Of a DNA stretch of 63,046 nt, positions 57,690 to 63,046 are shown in pieces (position 1 is the stretch's first letter; every line of letters begins with the position of its first letter). Under the pieces are notes generated by a model. The model ran no database searches and was not told the DNA's origin. It worked only from the letters and a program-made list of their open reading frames with translations. A program made the translations under genes and the position numbers. The stretch comes from a virus. The stretch is from positions 1 to 63,046 of IMG/VR virus record IMGVR_UViG_3300020171_000006. One strand, given 5' to 3'.

Positions 57690-59063
57690 TTACTTTTTCC
57701 CATTTTTGATTGTGTAAGGTTGAGCATACATCATAAATCTACCAATTCTTAAATTCTGACCAATTAATATCCTCCCTGTTTGTGAACCATTCCGATTAGC
57801 AAAACACCCTATAATTACCTCTTTAAACCCATAATCATTCTCCTCCTCAATTACATCCGTTATATAAAATCCTCTGTCTATGTTTGCGAATTTTCGCCGA
57901 TCCTCAGATAACGTAGTACCATCAAATTTATAGTTTCTTTTCAATTCATCCGAACCCATATCATTAACCTGCGATGGAGTTACCATTAGTAATTTCTTAT
58001 CATCGGCGATACCTTTTAAAAATATATAAATCTCATTGATATTGTCCCTGGTTTGTTTCATACTGTCAAATGGTTTCATAATATCGGCATAATCATTAAT
58101 AACCACATCTGGATGAAAGTTCTGGAAGTTTTCTAAATTCTCAATATAAGCAAGTAATTCAAAAGGAGTACAAGAACCCATTGGATACTTTTTCACAATC
58201 AATTTACCACCAAATTTAGATAATTTCTTTCTAACAGCCAAAACCTTTTCCTTATTATAGACCGAACCACGCCACAGATATTTCTTTTTAATCTGATTAT
58301 CTTCCAGACTTCTAAACTCTATCTCCTCTTCCTGTTCATTATCAACAAGAGCACCAATCATCATATCATACCTTTTTAATGTGTCCTCTTCACTGTTCTC
58401 ATGAGAAACATGTAATACTGATAAACCCTGCATTAATGCCTTATATGCTATATAATGACAGAACCAAGATTTTCCACCTTTCTGCACTCCTGCAATAGTT
58501 ACTAAATCACCCCGCTGTAATCTAACATATCTATCAATATAACTGATTCCCAATTCAAGTAACCTTTCCGGTTTATCTCTCCTCTTTTCTAAATCAAGAG
58601 CAGAAAAATAGTCAGCACCAATATCCTGTTTACCAATGCCTGATTTAATTGCTTTCTGCATTTCTGCAATAGCTTCTTCATATCTATTATTTTCGAGTAA
58701 ATCAGCAAATTTGTATGTGGCATCTATTAATGACCTTTGCAGGATAAAATCATTTAACTTTGATAATACGTAATCCTTATTAGGTTCCAGTTCCTGAATG
58801 TAGTTTAAATATCTGGCTACCAGTTCCCGCTTATCATCATCCCACTTTGTAATCTTGCCTAATAGCTCATCTTGAAAATGTCTTCCTGGTGCTCTCTTAT
58901 ATTTCTGTATAAACTTTCTGGTAATCTTAAATACTAATTGAGTAACCTCTGAATTGAAGAATTCTATTTGTAATTGTCCCACTACCCCTTTGGCAAACTC
59001 ATCATCTGTTATAAGTAAAAATAGAATTGAATCCTGAAGATGTGAACTAACCGACTGCTCCAT
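57690..59063 (-). CDS. Replicative DNA helicase, DnaB/RecA-fold
   Basis: 457 residues, GGGGAGG before ATG 59063. N-terminal helical domain (about 1-140), then Walker A GVQKGGKS 192-199, VLHVSHENSEEDTLKRYD, VVINDYADIM (Walker B) and TPSQVN. This is the DnaB family core. It is the first gene of the leftward arm. A TATAAT box at 59087-59092 is close to the site and is only a tentative promoter. Confidence 0.85.
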   Translation of the reverse strand: MEQSVSSHLQDSILFLLITDDEFAKGVVGQLQIEFFNSEVTQLVFKITRKFIQKYKRAPGRHFQDELLGKITKWDDDKRELVARYLNYIQELEPNKDYVLSKLNDFILQRSLIDATYKFADLLENNRYEEAIAEMQKAIKSGIGKQDIGADYFSALDLEKRRDKPERLLELGISYIDRYVRLQRGDLVTIAGVQKGGKSWFCHYIAYKALMQGLSVLHVSHENSEEDTLKRYDMMIGALVDNEQEEEIEFRSLEDNQIKKKYLWRGSVYNKEKVLAVRKKLSKFGGKLIVKKYPMGSCTPFELLAYIENLENFQNFHPDVVINDYADIMKPFDSMKQTRDNINEIYIFLKGIADDKKLLMVTPSQVNDMGSDELKRNYKFDGTTLSEDRRKFANIDRGFYITDVIEEENDYGFKEVIIGCFANRNGSQTGRILIGQNLRIGRFMMYAQPYTIKNGKK

Positions 59064-59345
59064 GCATCAACCTCCCCTCTTATTATATTATATACGTTTT
59101 TTCGATGGTATTAAAAGAGAAATAAAAATTATTTTTAATTATTTTATCTTTTATCTAATTATTATTAAAATAATATAATATGTTATAACCTATTGCCCTA
59201 TAATAAGTTATATTATTTAATACTATAAATCATAAGAAATTTAAAACAGATATTTAATACTATAAAAATCTAACTTGTTATCTACCATATAGTTATAAGT
59301 AAAAATATAATTAGGTTTTAAAAATAATAATATTATATTTATATC
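59064..59345. other. AT-rich hub between divergent arms, possible origin
   Basis: About 280 bases of very AT-rich DNA (runs such as TATTATATTATATAC, AAATAATAATATTATA) with no coding frame. Both arms start here. Such a region would suit divergent promoters and an origin. No clear iteron or DnaA box set was seen. Confidence 0.55.
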
Positions 59346-59383
59346 AAGAGAAGAAAGAAGAACCCGAAACCAAGGAGAGGCAC

Positions 59384-59546
59384 TCCAGACCTGAACACGG
59401 CGGAAGTCCTACTAAATAGTCTGGAACAGCCCAAAGGGAAAGATTAAAACTGAAGAGATTGAAACTGAGTGCAATCCCCGACAATCGGTGGTGCAGAAAA
59501 GCGAAACTCAGACAATCAAAGGTCGCAGGTTCTTCCTCATACCTGC
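59384..59546 (+). ncRNA. Candidate structured leader of the rightward arm
   Basis: Three hairpins in a row: TCCAGAC 59384-59390 with GTCTGGA 59419-59425; CTGAGT-GCA 59465-59473 with TGC 59492-59494 and ACTCAG 59506-59511, enclosing CCG/CGG; and GCAGGT 59525-59530 with ACCTGC 59541-59546. It precedes the first small gene at 59601. Could be a regulatory 5' leader. Confidence 0.5.
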
Positions 59547-59600
59547 CTGAATGAAGCCAAAGCAGAAACCTAACCATTCATTATAATAAGGAGAAGTAAG

Positions 59601-59765
59601 ATGACAACTAAACTTGAAATGTCCAGAATTATTGTACAGGCACTTTATAACCTGTCGGAATTGCCATCCACAGATGATAGCGAAGTTGTAAAAATCAGCA
59701 AAAAGAAAATAGACCATCTTGAAAAAAATTATGTAAGAGCTTGTAAAATACTCAAACTACAATAA
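59601..59765 (+). CDS. Small helical protein, 54 residues
   Basis: AAGGAGAAGT before ATG 59601. Reads MTTKLEMSRIIVQALYNLSE.. to TAA 59763-59765; one long helix and a basic C-terminal helix (SKKKIDHLEKN). First gene of the rightward arm. No family recognised. Confidence 0.6.
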   Translation: MTTKLEMSRIIVQALYNLSELPSTDDSEVVKISKKKIDHLEKNYVRACKILKLQ

Positions 59766-59792
59766 TATCTGCTCCACCTTCCCCTACTTTCC

Positions 59793-59847
59793 TTCCAAGT
59801 CCTGAGCCCCCTTGCTCAGGCATACAGGAAATAGAGGACAGTTGGAA
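59793..59847 (+). other. Nested hairpin in the leader of the 59895 gene
   Basis: TTCCAA 59793-59798 pairs with TTGGAA 59842-59847; inside, CCTGAGC 59801-59807 pairs perfectly with GCTCAGG 59814-59820. No T-run. Similar leaders precede most genes in this arm segment. Confidence 0.5.
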
Positions 59848-59894
59848 AATCCAGTGGCGAGACCTCAAACCTGATTCTAATAAGGAGAAGTGAG

Positions 59895-60083
59895 ATGAAT
59901 AAGCCCAAAGTAAAACTATCTGGAACTGATGAAAATGTTTTTGCTCTTGCAGGAAAATGTGCTTCCGCTCTCAAAAAACATAACATGTATAAAGAAGCAC
60001 AAGAAATGAATGAAAAAATATTTGCTTCTCATTCTTATGATGAAGCACTCCAAGTAATGATGAATTATGTTGATGTATCCTAA
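59895..60083 (+). CDS. Small protein, full-length relative of the 910 protein
   Basis: 62 residues, AAGGAGAAGT before ATG 59895. KPKVKLSGTDENVFALAGKCASALKK and YDEALQVMMNYVDV match a small protein family common in phages and bacteria, of unknown function. The truncated relative is at 910-1059. Both lie near a DUF932 gene or remnant. Confidence 0.7.
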   Translation: MNKPKVKLSGTDENVFALAGKCASALKKHNMYKEAQEMNEKIFASHSYDEALQVMMNYVDVS

Positions 60084-60085
60084 AC

Positions 60086-60180
60086 AGGTCTCCCGTGACA
60101 GGAGCTACCATACGCCCATCAGAAAGGATATTGATAAGCAGATGGAGTGTATCACGGTCCCATGAGGATTATGTAGACCT
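60086..60180 (+). ncRNA. Candidate structured RNA 3 / leader
   Basis: Three nested perfect stems: AGGTCT 60086-60091 with AGACCT 60175-60180, CCGTGA 60093-60098 with TCACGG 60152-60157, CCATC 60116-60120 with GATGG 60141-60145. The 5' part, 60087-60111, is repeated at 62257-62281 (20 of 25 bases). It begins 3 bases past the upstream stop and precedes the gene at 60219. Confidence 0.55.
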
Positions 60181-60218
60181 TCCCAATAATGAAAACATAA
60201 AACCAAGGAGAAATGGAA

Positions 60219-60482
60219 ATGAAAAAAATCGTAAAGTATGTGGTTTTCTCTCGGACGGGTCGTAATATTGGCAATAGTTACATGCATCGGGTATATCTGT
60301 CGATAGCGGGGCTTGATGTGGATGGACGGAAAGTGTATCAAGGGCACTCCCCATATATTATCACGCGGGGATATTGGGCGGAACACTACAGCAGCGGCCT
60401 GAACAAGAGGGATCAGGCCGAATATTACGCGGCGGAGCGGGAATTGACCGTGTTGAGTGCAGAAATGACGGTAGCATTATAA
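60219..60482 (+). CDS. Hypothetical protein
   Basis: 87 residues from ATG 60219 (AAGGAGAA at good distance; ATG 60213 is too close). KKIVKYVVFSRTGRNIGNSY, then YLSIAGLDVDGRKVYQG and YWAEHYSSGLNKRDQAEYY. Basic beta-rich start and helical end. GC-rich codons from about 60240 on. Function unknown. Confidence 0.6.
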   Translation: MKKIVKYVVFSRTGRNIGNSYMHRVYLSIAGLDVDGRKVYQGHSPYIITRGYWAEHYSSGLNKRDQAEYYAAERELTVLSAEMTVAL

Positions 60483-60531
60483 CCAGTGACAAGACCCAAT
60501 TCTTGGAAAAACCCCAAACAAGGAGTCACCA

Positions 60532-61260
60532 ATGATAGCAAGAAGCGAAGAACTTGCAGTAGCAGGAATTCCCGAACCAGTATGGACAGACACCTGGCAT
60601 CCAATTTCTCACAAAAGATGCATCGAGAATCTAACATCTGTTTTTGATCACATGAATCTTCCAGTTATTAGAAAGGATTATTCACTCAGCAAAGATAACA
60701 ATCAAGTATTTGCGTCTTGGGTACTTGATAAGAGAGAAATTGATGGACTTTCCCCCACAGTCATCTGGAGAAATTCCACCGATAAACAATTCCCCTTTGG
60801 AATTGCGGGTGGGACGCATACTTTTATCTGCTCCAATCTCGCATTCACCGCTGATTCATTCCTGGAATTTAGAAAACATACAAAAGGAATGGATGATGGT
60901 GAACTTTATCGAGTAATGCTTTCTGGGGTTGAAAAAATTCTTCCTCTTACAGATTCCTTTTCCAAATGGCATCTTTCACTTCATGATGTAAAGTTAAGTT
61001 ATGGAGAAATGAAAGAGCTTGCCTACGATGCCATCATCAATGAGGTTGTTAGCCGGAGAAAAGTAAATCAGTTTAACGAAATGCTCTTTGGTGAGCAACC
61101 TTCCTATACCTGGAATGAATTGCATGGTTTTCATGGAGCATGCACCGAACTCATGCGGGACACTAATATGACAAACTCAATGAGTCGGCAAGCATCATTA
61201 TTCAGTTTCATTTCTGAACGGTATGGAAAATATTTACCAGAAATAAAGACTGTTCAGTAA
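60532..61260 (+). CDS. DUF932-family protein
   Basis: 242 residues, AAGGAGT before ATG 60532. AGTHTFICSNLAF is closely like the DUF932 core, with TWNELHGFHGACTELMRDTNM and the C-terminal LFSFISERYGKYLPEIKTVQ. DUF932 proteins are widespread in phages and plasmids but have no known function. Shorter than many members, by its N-terminal part. AT-rich, unlike its GC-rich neighbours; followed by the 71-bp repeat. Confidence 0.7.
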   Translation: MIARSEELAVAGIPEPVWTDTWHPISHKRCIENLTSVFDHMNLPVIRKDYSLSKDNNQVFASWVLDKREIDGLSPTVIWRNSTDKQFPFGIAGGTHTFICSNLAFTADSFLEFRKHTKGMDDGELYRVMLSGVEKILPLTDSFSKWHLSLHDVKLSYGEMKELAYDAIINEVVSRRKVNQFNEMLFGEQPSYTWNELHGFHGACTELMRDTNMTNSMSRQASLFSFISERYGKYLPEIKTVQ

Positions 61261-61328
61261 TTAAAATTAATTTCACATCCTTCCCCCTCCCCCTTTAGGG
61301 GGGAGGGGAATGTAAAATAAAAATTGTT
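61258..61328 (+). repeat. 71-bp repeat with strong GC hairpin, copy B
   Basis: Identical to 823-893, starting with the TAA stop of the DUF932 gene. It contains the CCCCTCCCCC/GGGGGGAGGGG hairpin. The repeat and coding tail together mark a duplicated or exchanged segment. Confidence 0.85.
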
Positions 61329-61384
61329 TAGTATCATTACAACCGATAAGATGACAGAATTAAACAAATAACAAGGGGGACACA

Positions 61385-61600
61385 ATGAGATTCGCAACGG
61401 GGGCGTTTACCGAAATCGAATTGAGAGTTACTGAACGTGAAACCGATCTGTCGCGTTATTGGATATTCAAACGGTCAGAACTGGCGCGGCTGAGTAATCA
61501 CGATCAACAGTATATCGCTGACATCATGTTCTCTCGATTCGGCGCGGAACCAGTTTACCCGAACGCTAAAATCCAGGCGCGGTACAGAGCAGCCAAATAA
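61385..61600 (+). CDS. Hypothetical protein
   Basis: 71 residues, GGGGG site before ATG 61385. Reads RFATGAFTEIELRVTERETD then a helical end (LARLSNHDQQYIADIMF). GC-rich codon use. No family recognised. Confidence 0.6.
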   Translation: MRFATGAFTEIELRVTERETDLSRYWIFKRSELARLSNHDQQYIADIMFSRFGAEPVYPNAKIQARYRAAK

Positions 61601-61660
61601 CCGGGTGCGATCCGGTCGGCAGTTAAACCATAACAGGACACACTAAACAAGGGGAGTATA

Positions 61661-61876
61661 ATGGAAACGAAAAGCAAAGGCTTTATAATCACCTATACAA
61701 CGCAAGACGGCGAAACAGCATACCTGAATAAGTTTCGTATGTGGGGCTTGCATAATATGAAACAGGACGCTGAAGTATTTGCCACTGAAGACGGTGCCAA
61801 GATGTGGAAGTGCACATTTATCAAAGTACAAATGGGGCCGGAATCGTATAAACAAGTTTCTGTCAGGCCATATTAG
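61661..61876 (+). CDS. Hypothetical protein
   Basis: 71 residues, GGGGAG before ATG 61661. METKSKGFIITYTTQDGETA and FATEDGAKMWKCTFIKVQMG; a small beta domain. The leader carries ACCGG/CCGGT at 61600-61616, one of the repeated CCGG-hairpin leaders. Function unknown. Confidence 0.6.
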   Translation: METKSKGFIITYTTQDGETAYLNKFRMWGLHNMKQDAEVFATEDGAKMWKCTFIKVQMGPESYKQVSVRPY

Positions 61877-61885
61877 AGCAGAGCC

Positions 61886-61931
61886 CCCCGGTTCGCCGGG
61901 GCGTAATGCACAACCCGGTGGCAAGTCCGGG
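61886..61931 (+). other. Two GC hairpins, one with a UUCG tetraloop
   Basis: CCCCGG 61886-61891, TTCG, CCGGGG 61896-61901: a perfect stem with the very stable UUCG loop. Then CCCGG 61914-61918 pairs with CCGGG 61927-61931 across TGGCAAGT. They form the leader of the gene at 61954. The part CAAGTCCGGG recurs before the gene at 62321. Confidence 0.55.
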
Positions 61932-61953
61932 AAACTTTAACAGGAGGCGGGCG

Positions 61954-62253
61954 ATGGATAGCAAGATTACAAGATTCATGCGAGATACTCAATATATCGG
62001 CGTGAATCATAACAGCCGGGATACGTTCGGTGAATGGCGGCGAGAAATACACGTGGTGCAATTCCAGGGCCGTCCATTCGGCGGGTGCAGTGCGTATGAT
62101 GAAGTTTATGTCTATACACCCGAACTATGGAATAAGTACCTTGTAATGGCAATGAAACAAGCTGCCGATACGAATAGGGAAGTAGTGAAATCGGATCACT
62201 TTGTTTACCTTGCCCCGATCTGGATACATGGAGTTAAACAAGCCGAAGTATGA
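61954..62253 (+). CDS. Hypothetical protein
   Basis: 99 residues from ATG 61954 with AGGAGG upstream. MDSKITRFMRDTQYIGVNHN, then RREIHVVQFQGRPFGGCSAY and a helical part ending FVYLAPIWIHGVKQAEV. The sequence looks like a small alpha/beta domain. No family recognised. Confidence 0.6.
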   Translation: MDSKITRFMRDTQYIGVNHNSRDTFGEWRREIHVVQFQGRPFGGCSAYDEVYVYTPELWNKYLVMAMKQAADTNREVVKSDHFVYLAPIWIHGVKQAEV

Positions 62254-62256
62254 TAG

Positions 62257-62315
62257 GGTCTCTCGTGATCGTAACTACCATTGGCCGGCCGACAAGTCCG
62301 GGCATAACAAGAGAG
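62257..62315 (+). promoter_or_regulatory. Leader motif with possible ribosome-site masking
   Basis: 62257-62281 repeats 60087-60111 (20 of 25). CTCTC at 62260-62264 can pair with GAGAG at 62311-62315, which is the Shine-Dalgarno site of the gene at 62321. That would hide the site. A CCGG..CAAGTCCGGG hairpin motif lies between. Confidence 0.45.
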
Positions 62316-62320
62316 GATGC

Positions 62321-62443
62321 ATGAAACTCACATACCGCGAGAACGGGCGGGTGATTGCCCGGCTATCAGCAGACGTAATTGTATTCGTGCCGCGCCGCAA
62401 GTCATGGGTAAGCTGGTTAATGAAACTATGGAGGAAACTATGA
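62321..62443 (+). CDS. Small basic protein, 40 residues
   Basis: GAGAGG before ATG 62321; MKLTYRENGRVIARLSADVI then FVPRRKSWVSWLMKLWRKL, an Arg/Trp/Lys-rich amphipathic tail. Stop overlaps the next ATG (ATGA at 62440). Could bind RNA or membrane; no family recognised. Confidence 0.5.
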   Translation: MKLTYRENGRVIARLSADVIVFVPRRKSWVSWLMKLWRKL

Positions 62444-62793
62444 GTATTCGGCACTCCGTCGAGTGTACCCGCACCGAGGCGGATGCGTTCCGCACCGAGG
62501 TCAAGGCATTTCTGGATTCGGAAAACTTGCAGTATCACCGTATAATTGCCTTGACTGCATATGAAGGAGAGGTACGGGTCTATACGGGCAATACTGTAAT
62601 GCGTCCGCGCCGGAGATCGGGGCGTAAGTTTGTAAGCGGCGATGGTAATACCTCAACCTATCTGATAACAAAAGGGCAGATAGAGGAGCTTGAATATACA
62701 TCTACCTTTCGTGATGAATGGTATAATCCTGAATATCAAGACGAGGAAAAAGCCGCATTGCGTAAGTTGCTTTCTCATCAATACGCATTTTAA
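62440..62793 (+). CDS. Hypothetical protein
   Basis: 117 residues from ATG 62440 (ATGA overlap, GGAGG upstream). SIRHSVECTRTEADAFRTEV, LTAYEGEVRVYTGNTVMRPR, then TSTYLITKGQIEELEYTST. Mixed alpha/beta. No family recognised. Confidence 0.6.
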   Translation: MSIRHSVECTRTEADAFRTEVKAFLDSENLQYHRIIALTAYEGEVRVYTGNTVMRPRRRSGRKFVSGDGNTSTYLITKGQIEELEYTSTFRDEWYNPEYQDEEKAALRKLLSHQYAF

Positions 62794-62807
62794 ACTGGAG
62801 GAATGAC

Positions 62808-63046
62808 ATGACCGAACAACATTCACCATTGACTATTGAAGTAAGCAAAAACACACTCGGCGATAAGATTACATACATTCGCGGAATTGATGACGAGATA
62901 GTATGTAGTTTTAAGACTTGCAATCTTTCGGGTGCCAAGATTGTCTCCGCATGTAATAGCTATAACAAGATGCGAAACCTGCTTGTGCTGATACTCGGCG
63001 GACACAAGCCAACCGAGACCGAAATCAAAGCCGCGCTGAAGGAGGA
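62808..63046 (+). CDS. Hypothetical protein crossing the contig junction
   Basis: ATG 62808 after GGAGGAATGAC. TEQHSPLTIEVSKNTLGDKI and CNLSGAKIVSACNSYNKM; continues into bases 128-131 to a TGA stop, 80 residues in all. The intact frame across the join supports a circular genome. Function unknown. Confidence 0.75.
   Translation, partial: MTEQHSPLTIEVSKNTLGDKITYIRGIDDEIVCSFKTCNLSGAKIVSACNSYNKMRNLLVLILGGHKPTETEIKAALKE
62920..63046. repeat. Right copy of 127-bp contig-end repeat
   Basis: Identical to bases 1-127; one copy should be dropped when the genome is closed to 62,919 bp. Confidence 0.97.

Noticed and set aside
59341-59600. tRNA or tmRNA gene in the structured leader
   Set aside because: No cloverleaf with a CCA end or TTCGA-type T loop could be drawn.

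Overview
This window is a complete, circularly closed genome of a tailed bacteriophage (siphovirus-like, HK97-type capsid). The first 127 bases equal the last 127 bases and lie inside one reading frame that continues across the ends, so the true length is 62,919 bp. The 127-bp overlap looks like an assembly k-mer overlap, not a biological terminal repeat. Nothing resembling an integrase, excisionase or tRNA gene was recognised, so a virulent lifestyle is likely. The host is a bacterium of unknown identity: genes have strong Shine-Dalgarno sites, TGA is used as an ordinary stop, and the clamp, clamp loader, polymerase I and sigma-like protein are bacterial in type. The backbone is AT-rich; the stretches at about 3.1-9.3 kb and about 60.2-63.0/0-0.55 kb are visibly richer in GC and hold small accessory genes.

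Layout: two transcription arms leave an AT-rich noncoding hub at 59.06-59.6 kb and meet tail to tail at 15.2 kb. The leftward (minus) arm runs 59.06 to 15.2 kb. It starts with replication and recombination (DnaB-like helicase, gp32-like SSB, a coiled-coil protein, RecA, a PD-(D/E)XK nuclease, the Walker A half of Rad50/SbcC, sliding clamp, UDG-DNA polymerase I fusion, clamp loader). Next come DNA modification (a TET-associated-type glycosyltransferase and a methyltransferase), packaging (small and large terminase, portal), head genes (gp7 head protein fused to an ADP-ribosyltransferase domain, XkdF-type protease, major capsid), decoration and fibre-like proteins, three glycosyltransferases, connector and tail genes (tail tube, frameshifted chaperone, tape measure, hub, fibre) and finally lysis (M15 peptidase, holin-like proteins).

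The rightward (plus) arm runs 59.6 kb through the contig ends to 15.2 kb. It carries many small genes, often coupled by ATGA or TGATG overlaps, a DUF932 protein, the SbcD/Mre11 nuclease, the signature/Walker B half of Rad50/SbcC, a lytic transglycosylase, an SNF2 helicase with a Ros/MucR-like zinc finger, a TOPRIM primase and a sigma-factor-like protein. A strong intrinsic terminator lies just past its end, inside an opposing gene.

The most notable points are: a Rad50/SbcC ATPase split into two genes on opposite strands about 20 kb apart on the circle; a glycosyltransferase of the type linked to hypermodified DNA but with no TET/JBP gene recognised; an ADP-ribosyltransferase domain on the portal-associated head protein; a +1-frameshifted tail chaperone with no start codon of its own; several nested inverted-repeat leaders that look like structured RNAs; and a conserved 53-bp element before two leftward operons. 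All homology statements come from reading motifs; no database search or folding program was run.
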